Assembly (NCBI RefSeq): GCF_001039355.2
Contig: NW_019776043.1
Coordinates: 1 to 64,000 of the forward strand
Length of the DNA stretch: 64,000 bases
Source of the DNA: Lingula anatina
Taxonomy: Eukaryota > Brachiopoda > Lingulata > Lingulida > Lingulidae
Direction of reading: 5' to 3'
Below are positions 19,763 through 32,518 of this stretch, piece after piece. The position numbers and the translations under genes were made by a program. Positions within the stretch are counted from its first letter, which is position 1. Each line of letters begins with the position of its first letter. A model generated the notes under the pieces. The model saw only the letters and a list, made by a program, of their open reading frames with translations, was not told the origin of the DNA and ran no database searches.

Positions 19763-22554
19763 TTTAAAAAGTCCTTATCTTATATGCTTATAGTATGCAT
19801 GTTTTTTTGCGAATTCAGCCATAATTTCCAGCTCTGATTTCTGGATTGTGTGCAGTACCAAACTGAGTCAAAATGGTTGACAGGCAAGATTTGTCAGAAG
19901 ATGTTAGGTATTTCATTTGTAAAATGTGTCAAATACAGTAGATGAGATTTATAAAAGAAATGACAATATTATGGAAAATCTCCTTTTCCAATTTTCATTG
20001 ATTTGGAGAGAAAATATGTTCTCAAAAAGTGGAAATCAGACAAAATGTTAAGTTGAATTAACTCTAATATTTTATCCATAAATGTATAGACCCTCCAGCT
20101 CTAGTGTCCCACAAACGCAGTTGGTGGTGGTATCAATGTATAAAAAAGTTTTTTTAATTTTTTACTTTCATTTTAATATCAAAATGTGCAGCAATGTATA
20201 TGTTTAGCACGTTGTGTGTATGGACTCCGTTACTGACAAAATTGAATGGAAGTATTATAAAAAGTGATACATGTAAAAATTAATTCTGATTGCACTTTGT
20301 GAGAGTCCCAGCAGAATTGGGTCAATCTAGGTTGGCTGATGCTGTCTATGGGAATCGGGGGGTCTATGAGAGCACGTACACTGGTTTCAATTGCTTCCTG
20401 CAAGGCGGAAAACCAGGGTTGCCCTTTAACGATAATCATGACCTGTTAAAACCCCTGGTGCTTTTCTTGGAAGAGACGATCTCTTCCTTATAGGTATTGA
20501 TTATTGACATGTACTAGTAAGGCATAGAAGTGAAGCAGCAAAAATGTTCAAACATTTCAGAACCTAAGGCTTGCTCAGTTATTTTCCGCCTTAAAGTATA
20601 GTTGAATTGTTACATTTTGATTAAGGAAGATTTTTCGTAAATGCTAGTAATTTGATTAGTGTATTCTACATAACAGATTCTTACCTCAGGTAATTTGTAA
20701 ACTTATGTATTTTGGTTTACCAAGGTCATGAAGTTACCTGTTGCATACTTCAATTTACTTCCTTGTCTATTAAGCTCAGGGGTGAAATTGTACCCTAAAA
20801 TAATAATAGTGAACTATTTTCATCCTCTGTATACTATTGCTAAAATGCACATTCTGTTAAAAATAGAATTTTATGGTTTGAAAGTTTATTGCTTGTGAAT
20901 GAGATCATACTGAAAAACAAACGTATAAATAAATATGATTGTACTGTATTTTAAGTGAAGTTGTGTCCTGTTTGAAGTAAATATAAATAAAAATACAACC
21001 TTGCTTGTAAGAAGGTAATGATAGACAGCTGGATTTTACTTAAATTCTTATTTTGTCTAAACATTTATGTAGAGTTGTTGTAAACTGTCTTTGAATATTA
21101 TTTCCACTTCATTCTGCTTTGTTTGAACTAACATATTATAACTTTGGGTAACCTTTAAGTTTATTTTTATAGTCAAATCAAGACTTTTCCCAGCAAACCG
21201 TCCAGTTGTCATTTGGATGGCCTCCACCATCACTGGATGGCTAATATTTTCAAAGACCGCTGGACAGCTTATGAATTTTTTTCTTTTGAAAAATGATGGC
21301 TTGGGGTCACTGAAATGTTGTAGGAAATTACAGGGGATAATTTTGGACAAACTGTACCCCCATTTCTGGGAAAAGCCCTGAGTTAAATCAAATATTTTAC
21401 ATGGAAAATGCATCCAGAAAATCTATCAATATTTTTAGAAAGTTTCATAAAAAGCCATTTCGAAAAGAATTCATCGTAAAAGGGAGAGATTGGAAAAACC
21501 TGGTTCTAACCCATGTAATACATTATCAGGGATTCCCACTTTTCAAGATGTTTTGTCCAGCCCTAACAATCCTTTTTCTAAAAGCTCACCAGTAACGTAC
21601 TTCCAGTTTATATTGGGAAATTCCGTTCTGATAACAGAATCTAGCATATGATATATATGCGACGGGATGGACATTTGATTTATGAGATATACTTACTGTA
21701 ATTAAAGGGAAAATATAAAATTCCAGATTTGTCCCATTTGATGTTGATTCATTATAGTATCAAAATGTTTTCTTAATATGTTAATATTTGTAGTTAAAAC
21801 CAGCTCTAATTCTCTCCTAGTCAACACAGGTCACATATGCTAATGAGCATTCCAGATCTGTGTCAGGGAAACCCACATATTTCCAAGAATTGGGTCAGTT
21901 TTCAAGCAGTGACACCAAGCATGTTCTTGAGGCTAGTGTGGGGAATTCCCATTAAGGAACTAACCTTGTGTATGAAAAATCAGTCACGTTGTCTAGCGCT
22001 TTCATTCATTGTGTGACCTTCGGGTCATTATGTAGTGTTATTGTAAAAAAGGTGTCATGTTCTTATGTTATTGTTGGGATTTCCCTATCCTGTTTGGTAA
22101 GGGCTGGAGTACCAGTAACACATTTCACAGGACAAGGCTGTTTACTACTATGAGGCATTTACATGAAATTGGATACAGCAAAAATGGCAAAATTTATAGG
22201 TAAACTGTATATGGTCATTTACTGTTTCAGGTATTTGAGTTGATATTAGTGAACATGCCAGTATATTTTTTATTTCTGTTTTTATTTTATAATTTAATAT
22301 AAAGAAATGAGAATCAAATGTATGTGTTATTTTATACATTTGAAAGATGGATCCAATTTATGTTGAAAGGGGCATATTTTGACCTTCCTTTAACAACAAT
22401 GAAGGATAAGTGTCATTAAAATGTCTAACATGTTTGTAAACACCTTTTTTGTTTTTTATTTTATTTTGTAAGTCCAGTAAAAGAATGATAATTTTTTAAA
22501 TATAAGTTTCAGTTAAGATTATAAACATATTTCTCTTCCTCTCTTTTTATAAAG
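19763..22554. other. Unique sequence, no confirmed gene
   Basis: Mostly AT-rich. A GC-richer patch at about 20290-20493 has open frames on both strands and ends near a TATAG-GTATTG donor-like site, but I recognise no protein in it. The right end (about 22540-22554) is a pyrimidine-rich tract with an AG, which looks like the acceptor before the coding exon at 22592. Confidence 0.45.
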
Positions 22555-22591
22555 GCATGCCTTAGAAGTCAGAGAAAACATTCACAATAAT

Positions 22592-25500
22592 ATGGCAGAG
22601 TACCAAAATGAACTGTCTGTGGAAAATGACATCGCTATACTGGAAGACAGTCCTTCAGATGTGGACCATCCAAGCGCAATTCCACCATCTTCCCATCGTC
22701 CAGAATTTCAGATCTATACCTCACCACAAGCTAGTTTAGGATCATCACAGTTTGCACTCCAAACTGCATACAACGATTTAAAAAAGCGATACAATCAACT
22801 TGACGGAAAACACAGACAGCTTGTACGGGCTGTTAAAGAAGGTCGTGTTGGAATGGCATCGCGGAATGTGGACTCTGGCGAAGACACTGCCCCCAGGTCA
22901 GGGTCGCCTGTGACCAATGGCCAGCCAGAGAGTGTTGGCAGTGACCTGTCGTCTGCTCAGTTTAGATCACTTGAAATGAGGAGCAAATATCTAGAGTCAG
23001 AAATATACAAGTTGCAGGTAGAAGTGAGGAACAAACAACAAGAAGTTGACAGGTTGACTAGCAAGCTCAAAAGAATTGAAGCAGACAACAAAAGATTGAT
23101 TAATGAGAGTCAGGCAATTAAGGATAAAATTCAAACAATGATTACAAGACATAAAATGGAAATTGCAGAATTGCAAGAAAATTTGTCTAAGCTAAGCGAT
23201 GAAAAAGAGGCATCAAAGTCAAGGGTTGAAGTCCTTGATACTACTTTAAAAAGAAAGGAGAGGGAGTTAGCAGGTTTCAAGGTATGGCAATATTGAAAAT
23301 AAGCTGTACAAATTTTTTACTGAAGTCTCTTTCATTTATATACTCCGGTCTTGTGTGTGTGTGTGTGAGTGTGCACGTGTGTGTGCGTGCGTGCGTGCGC
23401 TTTTTGTCTAAAATAGTAATGTTTGAAAATGGTTAAACATAATTTGGTTAAAAGGCACAAGGCAAAACCTTGGTTGTGCATATTACATGCTTCCAAAACT
23501 TTTTCAGACAGAATTGCATTGCTAAACAGTAAGTGTCTTTGTCCCTAAACAAACATGATATAAAGCAGCATTTCACAATAAAAATTTCATTGTGTGTTTA
23601 ATCTTTGAGCAGGGGTGCTTTTGGACATTGCATCTCTACAGCACAGTCCTCAGACTTGGACTTGTCTTCTCTAAGGTGGAGCTTTAAAACCTCGTGGTCC
23701 ATTATTGTAATGGACCAAGGCCTGGAGGAAGCATCCATCTGCAGAGAGAGTTGCTGTTGCTGTATTACTCAAGCTATTGGAAACTGAATATGCGAAAATC
23801 TATTTAACTTTATAATTTGACTTGATAACATATTGCACGCTTTGATTCTCTATATATTTTTAGGTATTACTTTTCCCAAAGGCAGTTCAGATTATTCAGT
23901 GCTTTTAACAAATTAATGTTTGCATTTGCATTTATAAAAAGTTTATCCTGTTATGCCTTACATTAAGTGAATAAATCAGGATGATTTTTGTATATTTTTA
24001 TGAAACATATAAATAGCTTTTTAAACGGAAATAAGAGACTCAGCTGATGAAAAATTTCCCAGGATTACTTGAAGGAGGCGACTTTGACCAAAAAAAAAAA
24101 AAAAAAGATTTTTCCATCTACTTTGCACACTTTACAGTGTGAATTGAAATGAAAATCTTTTTCATTGTAGAAGCAGTGCTTGGAGCTAGATCGTCAACTC
24201 AAAGATGCTTTAAAAGAAAAGGAAGAAGAAAAACAAGTATATCTAGACAGGCTGTCCTTGTTACAGAACACAGAGACCTCAGGGACAGGTAAGTTGGGGA
24301 CCATTCAAAGTGAGTTATGCCGACGTAGTATACAGTAAAGCTGTAAACAATCCTTAGATAATGTACATAAACAAAAACATCCTGGCTGCTGTGGAGGGCT
24401 GTTAAGGAATCCAAGATGGTTGTCATTGAGTGAATTCCTTTCATGTTTCAGGAATAGGAGAAAAAGAACTGCTTGGCTTAAAATTTCAAATTGAAGCTGT
24501 GAAAAAAGACAATGAGAATTTGAAAAAGATGGTGCGAGAGCAACACTTATTTATAGAAAAAGCCGTGCAGAGAGAAAAAGCAGGTGAGTGTGGTTACAAA
24601 CAACTTCAGGGCCATAGGCTGAGAATAATATGAAAAAATGAGAAAAATGCAGGAGGAAGGGGGGCAATACATGCAGGCAAGAAGAAAAAGACTAGTAAGA
24701 GACTTTCGTGGAACTGGGAGGAAGGAGAAGGCCACCACTTTATAAAGATATTGTATTTGATGAAATGTTTTAAGGATTTTATGATATTTTCAGCAATACG
24801 TACAAAAGAGAGGACACCAGCTGCAAATCCACAAACCAGTGCCAATAGCAGTATCTCCCCCCGAGCGTCATCACCTCAGGCAAATGCCTCATCCGCACGC
24901 GATGTGATGACAGAAAGTTACGCCATTCCATGCTCCGAGGACGTAATGCAAGATGAGCTTGGGATGGAGCCAGGACAAGACATGACCTATGCAACAATGA
25001 TACCAGCCACTGGGAACACGGACAATCTCACGCCAGATGGGCAGTTTGGTTCTCTTCCTTCAGAGACAGGAGGAGTAGGATCACTGAATAGTCAGGGAAG
25101 AGAAGAGGCATTGAGAGAGGACCAAACTGCCGATCCTGATGAGGGGTTGGGAGGGGACAGTATGACATCAGATCAGGGAGATATATTTGGCTCTGCCCTC
25201 ATGGACATTCCATCTGTGTCACCAAGAAACACATCTCATAGATCTCGAGGGAGTGCTTCTAATCCTCCCCTGAGTGGGAATGCTGGGAACTCTAATCTTT
25301 CTAGGTCTGGATCAGCAGGAAACAATATGGCTGGAAGTAGACTTGGGCCTTCCAGTAGTAACAATCAGAGATCTACCGGTTCATCTGTTCGAAACACGTC
25401 GGCTCTTAATTTTGAAAGAAATGAAGAGCATCCTCAAACCCGTGATAATAGTAAACAAAATCCGAATCTGTACACAGAGGAGCCAGGGGGGTCCAAACTG

Positions 25501-25938
25501 GGGTCACCATCTACCAGCCCAACAGTTCTGAACAATGACCCCCTGCTAGGCCATAAGGTTGGGATGATACCCAGTAAAAACCTCCTTTGTGATGAGAGGA
25601 GCCAACCAGAGGGAGCCACTATACATATCCCGCTGAGAGACAACATGGATGAATATGACCGTATTTGTCCGTCCTGTAATCGAGTTTTTCCCGTGTCAAT
25701 GCCAATGGAGGAGTTACAACAACACGTCATGGACTGCATGCCTGGGGAGACTTCGGGGATTGTGCACAACTCCTTTGATGACGAGGGGCCAGTTAATACC
25801 GATGAACGTGTCTGCCCAATGTGCAGCGCTGCTTTCCCTAAGATGCTTCCACAAACCGATTTTGAAAGTCATGTGAACAGTCACTTTGAAGATGAAACAT
25901 CAATGGTCTCCCAATATGAAGTGTTAAGTGGCAATTGA
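22592..25938 (+). CDS. TBK1-adaptor-like coiled-coil protein with two zinc fingers
   Basis: Four coding exons (22592-23281, 24171-24288, 24452-24583, 24794-25938) join in frame to 694 aa. The N-terminus has VENDIAILEDS (10-20) and FALQTAYNDLKKR (54-66). These resemble the start of vertebrate AZI2/NAP1 and TBKBP1/SINTBAD, which carry an acidic DDI-IL motif followed by FAL-TAY-DIK-R. A long coiled coil follows (about 124-300), then a Ser/Asn/Gly-rich linker, then two fingers with identical C-x2-C-x15-H-x3-C/H spacing. Finger 1 is CCHC (Cys605, 608, His624, Cys628) with an HVMDC ending like NEMO and optineurin. Finger 2 is CCHH (Cys654, 657, His673, 677), like TBKBP1 and TAX1BP1. There is no SKICH domain, which argues against TAX1BP1 itself. 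In vertebrates these adaptors bring TBK1/IKKe kinases to immune or autophagy cargo, and the fingers bind ubiquitin. That role is inferred here. The start is the first in-frame ATG after a likely acceptor near 22554. Confidence 0.8.
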
Positions 25939-27550
25939 ATATATATATATATATATGTGCTCAAATGTAATTCTTAATTGATTATTCTCTAAATTCTTCT
26001 GTACGTTAAGCTAATGAAAGTACTAAGTGCATTTGATTACAAATAGAAACTTTTGTGACATACTTCTATGGTTTTGAAAGAAAGTATAACACAAGCACTA
26101 CAATTGCCCTATGGCTACTGCTATGATCATGTGTCTGAGAAACTTTTCTTTTATAGATGCTTTAGAGGACTTAAATCAGTTACCATTATCCATTTTCAGT
26201 CTTGCATCAAATTCTCAATAGAAAGGAAAAAGAGCTATAGTCCATTTTGTGTTGAACAAAATTCAAGCAACCTAAAAGTGCAACATACGGGGCTTTTGCA
26301 CAAAAATGGCTTTCTACTGGAATGCTTGCACTGTTTCAACTAGTCTTCAACACTTAAGATATCTTACATATATATGTATGACTTTTATCCTCTTTGTTTA
26401 AACAAAGTGAACCGGTACTTGGTTCTTTGTATTTTTCTTTCGCATTATAGTGCACTTGAGTAGGAGTATTTGTTTCTCTATTAAACTTGGCAAAAGATCA
26501 GCGTCTGGTCCTTTGCAGTCAGAGTAAGAATTTTGATAAATCACAAAAAAATTATTAATAGTTTCCTTTGTGCAGACCTGCTTCTTGTTCCTTATCCGAG
26601 AAAGTCTCCGAGTAGAAATTTCAGGTAAACTAAAGTAAAATGCCCAGGTAAATTTAAGGTAACCTGTTTATACACAAGACCAAGAAAGAGTTGCTTTAAT
26701 TACTGTACTATTATCTCCAACTTTAGAAACAATGTGTGGTAATTATATGCTAAAAAAGGTTAGTAGTCGGGACAGAATTTAAAAAATTGTGGTTTTGTTA
26801 CAAGTTTTCTTGGTTTTTCTGTATTTTATATTTATAACATGCTCCGCATCACTTTTGCAGAAGGTACTGTATATGAATACAAATGACAATTACTCAGACA
26901 CTGCACTGTGGCATCGTTTTACTCATCTTTCTTTATGATATTATTAAACCAGCATTCCTTCCCAAATGTTTTCACACAAAGACTCAAAATCTAGAGAACA
27001 CAAAGAGAATACAGTTTCAAAAGATTTATTTACCTCCGCTATTTATACTTTAACAAAGAATTAAAGTGAAAAATTGACCTAGTTCACAGGGTCTCACACT
27101 GGGCTACACTTGAACACTGTACCACTACAAGAAATAAATGTACTAGAAGTAAACAATTCAAGTGATTCTTAAATTAAGTGATCCTTTCGAACAGAATAAT
27201 ACAAAAATACTTATCATTACAACTTGTTTGAAATGGTTGTGTCAGCTCAGTTGGTCTAAGAGCACCCTGAGTTACAGAGGACACTTGGAACTCCATTCCC
27301 TTCTATATGTAATAGGCAAGTTCCCAGTGTCCTTTGAAAAATGGGGAACTCTTCAGTTGCAAACCTGAAATGTAATGGCTACTCTTTTTCTCATACATTT
27401 CTTATTTGATTTCTGTCCACTAAATATGTAGCTTAAAGTAACTTACTCCTGAACTGGATATAATATTTTTTAATGTGTTTTGAAAAAAGTACATTGTCAG
27501 TGCCTCTGTTGTATAAATTTATTTGTACAATTAAGTCGTGAAAAAATAAA
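25939..27550 (+). other. Probable 3' untranslated region of the adaptor-like gene
   Basis: AT-rich sequence after the stop codon, starting with an ATATAT run. AATAAA at 27545-27550 is a possible polyadenylation signal. An open frame at 26068-26343 has no recognisable similarity and is not called. Confidence 0.4.
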
Positions 27551-28567
27551 TAACCAAATGAATTTTAACACTGTGAAGATATTTTGCTCATTGGGATGCA
27601 AACAGCAAGCCAAAATGATAATACTAACCAATTAATTAATCGACTGTTTACTCTGACATCAGTTGATTATCAAGACAAGTTGCCAGCCAAGCACCAGCCC
27701 ACCTTTACACTACCCAACTCCATTTCCCAAAATGACACTTCAGAACTATTTTATTATCTGCAGCACAGGCAATCGAGAACACTGGTCAGGGATTAAATAT
27801 TCTAACATTTTGCCGACCAAGACCATTTCCATTTCAGGTTATATAGGAGATAGTTGGCCAATGTGAATGCATCTTATATTTAGGCACAGAAAGATGTATC
27901 AGTGGGTGAATTTCAACAGAAACCTCAACAGTTACAGTATTCAATAGCAAAGTAAGTTTTTACCCCAGAAATAATTCAATCTTAAACAATTTTTGTTTAA
28001 TACAAACACAATACTTTTTACTTGATTTCAAAATCAACTTTTCTTCTTTACAAAGCAAGAAGTTTGTCTCTCTAAATATAATGAACAATGATCAAATACT
28101 TTTTTTTGTTTCAGTTCTTGATAGAAAATAAGATGACACAATTTCATTTTAAGTTGAGTTTCAATTTCTTGAATTTGAGTCTACAAATAACTTCCTCTAT
28201 AACATATGATTATGTCATCCCAGACAACAACAGATAAACGTGAAATCTCACAACAAATAAAAACAATTAAAGAAAATCACAATTAAGGAAAAGATGTCTG
28301 CAATATAACTTGGTAATTGTTATACCTGTCATGTTACAACTATTGCTAATTTAACTAATCAGTCCTGGTTAAAAAGAAAAGTGGAACTGGTACCAGAGAA
28401 ACCTACTGATATTGTGTGTCACTAATTCAAGTTCTGCACCCAACACTCCCAAAATTGTTATCTATACAATAAGGATTTATTTCAAAATAACACATTACAG
28501 GGCATGTCAGAGGTTTAATATCACCTCGGAGTCAGCTGTGGTGCTGGGCCTGTGTAGCATCTGTTGA
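27551..28567. other. No gene seen
   Basis: AT-rich intergenic sequence between two convergent genes. No coding exon, RNA gene or clear repeat is recognised. Confidence 0.5.
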
Positions 28568-28792
28568 TGGGACCATTCCCACAGTTATTTGGATCGATCT
28601 ATCTCCCTAGGGAGTCTCACTAAATTGCTATCAAAATGACTGGCTTAAACATCGGTCACGTCCAGTAAAACTGTGAGAGGGGAAATATCTTTACCCCTAG
28701 CTGATTCGGTAGGCGTGACAGACATTTAAGCCTCTTGAGCTGATAGAAATTTAGCATGAACCCCCAGATGGATCGATCCAAGTATGGGAACC
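28568..28792 (+). repeat. Foldback MITE family F1, copy 2
   Basis: A diverged copy with ACCATTCCCACAG at the left, GGATCGATCTATCTCCC and GGGAGTCTCACTAAATTGCT inside, and GATCGATCC...TATGGGAA at the right. It aligns throughout with copies at 228, 38845 and 48320. Confidence 0.75.
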
Positions 28793-31145
28793 AGACTATG
28801 ATGACTCTGTTTATAATATGCTATGAAATGTTGTTATGGATTGTGATACAGGAAACGCACCATAATGAAAATAGGTACCACACAACAGAAGTGAGGTGCC
28901 TTATCACAAGCAAGACTAGCATAACATGAAACAATCTTTAGCAATTCCCCCATTAATTTTCTGATGTTACATGTCCTAAAACAATCCATTGCCTGAAAGT
29001 CCTGGACAAGCTGCTTAAAATTTTTTCACAATAGCAAGTCAAGCCCATGGAGAAAATTGCGTTTATGTGAGGTGTAAATATGACGAATGTTGAAAAAATG
29101 AAATGCTTAAGTTGCTGTGGCGCATGAAATTTGTAATAACCATATATAAATAAAACATTATGGCACAAGTGTACATACCAGTACATGTATATGATAGCAG
29201 GGAGTACGGGGAGCAATTTTACATAAGAGCTAAAGATTTTACTGAAGTTTGGCTAAACTGTTAAATCAAATTTTTGTCTACTTGAATGCATGAATCTTGA
29301 ATAATCAATTGATTTTTTTTTTTTTTTTTGTTAGCATTTTGAAATTTTGGCCATGCATTCCATACAGCAGGGGTAATATATGGGACTACTACCTTAGAAC
29401 CTATCTATTTTGGGTCAAATTAGAATGTATAATGTAATCATATAATAAATATAATTTTTACCACCTTTGTCAACTTAAATCCACACCTGCTAATGTTCTC
29501 AGCATTTTCATGCATATGTAGCTTGTTTTGTGTGTGTGTGTGTATGTGAGTGCATTATTTTAACCAAATTTCACTGAGCAATTTGCTAACTATAGTGCCC
29601 GTTGCCTTCTTATTTACAGACCACTCTTAAGCATTTTTTTTTTTTACCTTCTTAACTGTTTTGATATCTGTCCGCAACCTTAGAAAGAAAAAAAAAATAT
29701 CATAGCTACAATAGTTATGACTAATCTCAACTCTTTTGCCTTTTTTCTTGAACTAAAAAGATAGGTGTATATATATATTTTTATTAAAAGGTACTGGTTG
29801 GTGATAAGATGTTTTTCAAAACAGGAAAAAATGCCGTGCAAGCCCATACACTGACTACTTCACTAACAGGGTTTATGGAAAACCAAGACCCAAAACAAGG
29901 AATGGATATGCTGCACCGTGAAATTTAGGGTAACAATGCTGCTATCAGTTCACAAAGGTTTTCACCTTCTTCCAAGCGACTACTCCACTTTAAGACACTA
30001 ACAGAACTTCAAACAATAATCAATGACCTTGGCATAATGTATATGCATGGTTACCACATGTTTATATCTCTTCAGGCCTTTTCACATATTAGCAATACAG
30101 CTGTACTGTTATATTTCACGAGACTGACTCCTTTAGAGCCTGGTTAATATGAAAAAGAGCCACCTAAACAGGCGTCCCATACCTGACACAGCCAATTTAT
30201 AAACTTCCACTAAAGCGCCAGGCAGCAGACTTTATATTAAGGGAGTTAAGCTTCCTGAAGAAAAATTACATGATGGAACCTCTCAAAACATACTGGTACA
30301 GCTATTTTGCTAAAATTAAATACAATGCTCAGTATGAAAAGGTCTTTATATACTGCCCAGTACAAGTAGCTGCCATTATCCTGGAAGTGATAAACATTAC
30401 ATTGTACAGTAATAATACATTCATGCCATCACACACCAAATATACACATTAAGTGAAACTATATCAGCAGATTTAACAGAGAGAAATCATTTTTTATATT
30501 GAACTTCTCTTGGATATCCCTTATTTCTTTTTGCATGATTTCTACTCTGTTGTCAGAATATCTTTAATAAGTATTTAAATAGAAAATTTGAAAAATGTGA
30601 CGAAGCATTATCCTATGTTCTATAGCAAACAATTTAAGGCACACTTTATAAACTAATGAGAGCACTTTTTACCTTTATGAATTTTATATTAGGATTTAAC
30701 GCAGTAATTGACTTCAAAATAGTGTGAATTAAGCTATATAACCAAGCATAACAATGTATGGTAATAACTAACTACATTTTAACGTTATAATTATCCTCCC
30801 CCCCCCTTTCACTTACTATTACTTCATTCTAAACATTTCAAAAGTTATTGAAGCTTAAGTCAGAAAGTATGCTGTTGTCTGATATTGCCAAATCTTGAAA
30901 AGTAAAATATTAGAAACAGTGAAGCAATTGAAAATCTCATGTAACTACCATACTGAAGATCCATTTTATATTCGAACCTGAGTTTAAGAAGCATAGTTTT
31001 TATTGTTTGAATATGTTAATACATGGTATGCACTCATAATAAACCACAACAGGTATTTATACTTGGTAATGACTCTATCTTTTCAATGGGGAAAATTATT
31101 AATCTTTCAGACACACAATTTTGGAATAGTTAAAAATAGATATCT
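28793..31145. other. No gene seen
   Basis: AT-rich sequence with short homopolymer and (TG)n runs (for example near 29530) and a C-tract near 30800. No coding exon is recognised. Confidence 0.5.
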
Positions 31146-31358
31146 GGGCTCCGTATCTCGAAAGGTTCGCTATGTTGCGCACATGCGCAAGCGTCTCGAT
31201 TCCAATGGCCCCGTATCTCGAAAGAATCGGTTATGGAATCGAGACACTTGCGCATGTGCGAAAGCGTTTTGATTCCATGGCCCCGTATCTCGAAATAGAA
31301 TCGGTTATGGAATCGAGACACTTGCGCAACATAGCAAACCTTTTGAGATACGGAGCCC
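31146..31358 (+). repeat. Compound hairpin element
   Basis: A 213-bp element whose arms are near-perfect inverses: GGGCTCCGTATCTCGAAAGG and following TTCGCTATGTTGCGC at the left, mirrored by GCGCAACATAGC and GAGATACGGAGCCC at the right. Between them two direct copies of a roughly 60-bp unit contain CCCCGTATCTCGAAA, ATCGGTTATGGAATCGAGAC and ACTTGCGCA. No protein is encoded. Confidence 0.85.
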
Positions 31359-32186
31359 TGTAGAGCATTTGTGGTGCTTTAGCTGTATAGAATAGAACTT
31401 TTAGATAGTCTTCTCTTCAGTTTTGTTTCTTCCACTGAATAGAAATGTTCTAAATTAAAAAGATTTAAGACTTCAAAAATTATTCTATCTATAAAATTCA
31501 CAATTCTCCCCATTGAGAAGTCATCATAACTGGCAGACAGATACCAGTCTTTTCAATACACTTTGTAACTCAGGGTTCCATAGTATAAATCTGATACAAT
31601 ATATTAGCCAGAGGTCCATTTCACAAAAAGCCTCGAGTTTCTGGGCTTTGGTTTTGACTGCTTTCACTGGCCTGTAGGCATGGCATGGGATCAGAAGAAT
31701 TGCCTTGTGGACAGGAACAACAAAGTTCTCTTTGAATCAAAATTTAATCTTGATTTCAAGCCATTTCTCAAGTTTCCAATGGAAAGAGAATCCTGCCCAC
31801 AGGCCTGATAAATACCTTATGATAGTCGACTACATTCTGTCAACATTGGGATGTATTTTCTAGGGCATTTTTACAATATTCACCCAATAACTATAGTTGA
31901 CATACCTAACAGTAAATGGGCTACAGTAACCATTGAGAGTAAAAAAAAAAGTTTTAACATTTTTAAATAGTCACAAAAATTACTCAGGGACTTAGTTTAA
32001 AGGCAGAAAAAATAAAATGTGTGGTTTTTAAGATTCTCTGTGAAATGCAACACAGTTGGCTAAGATTCACTGCAGTTTCTCCTAATAGGACTGATCTTAC
32101 TATTTTAAGCATTTTGTAAAACAGACCCTCTGCTTTAAGTCAATTGTATGATAAAAGTAAAACACTTGGTTTTAACCTTGTTTTGA
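31359..32186. other. No gene seen
   Basis: AT-rich sequence without recognisable exons. Confidence 0.5.
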
Positions 32187-32518
32187 TTAAAGTCATAATA
32201 ACTCTTCGTTTCGGCCAAAAAATGAATTTTCCTGGAGTAAACAACAATTTTCCCACACTTACCAATGGTTAATGAATCCATTTTTACATTCGAAGTTAGT
32301 CCCTGGTTTTTTTCTAAAAAGTTTGTTTTTTTGTTAAAATCTCTTAAGAGTATAGACATCAATGGAGGTCACGTGGTCTAAAGACAAGCTCAGATATCAG
32401 AATAATAGCTAAAACTGCCGTTTTTGTGGTAAAACAGAATATATTATATTTTTATGAATTATTCACAATGTTTTTATGTGAAATATAGATTTCATACGAA
32501 GAGTTATTATCCCTTTAA
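32187..32518 (+). repeat. TTAA-target MITE family F2, copy 3
   Basis: Begins TTAA-AGTCATAATAACTCTTC and ends GAAGAGTTATTATCCCT-TTAA, with the same internal landmarks as copies 1 and 2. The left terminus has decayed in the same positions as copy 1 (AGTCAT and AGCAAT against AGGGAT). Confidence 0.85.

Noticed and set aside
23605-23787. A possible extra exon in the first coding intron of the adaptor-like gene
   Set aside because: Lacks good splice sites in a frame that would keep the neighbouring exons open, and the protein is not recognisable.
26068-26343. A 91-codon frame after the adaptor-like gene
   Set aside because: No recognisable similarity; it lies in the likely 3' untranslated region.
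27235-27335. A tRNA-like box A (CAGCTCAGTTGGTCTAAGAG)
   Set aside because: No box B at the right distance and no cloverleaf. A weak inverted repeat follows, but it is too short to call an RNA gene or SINE.
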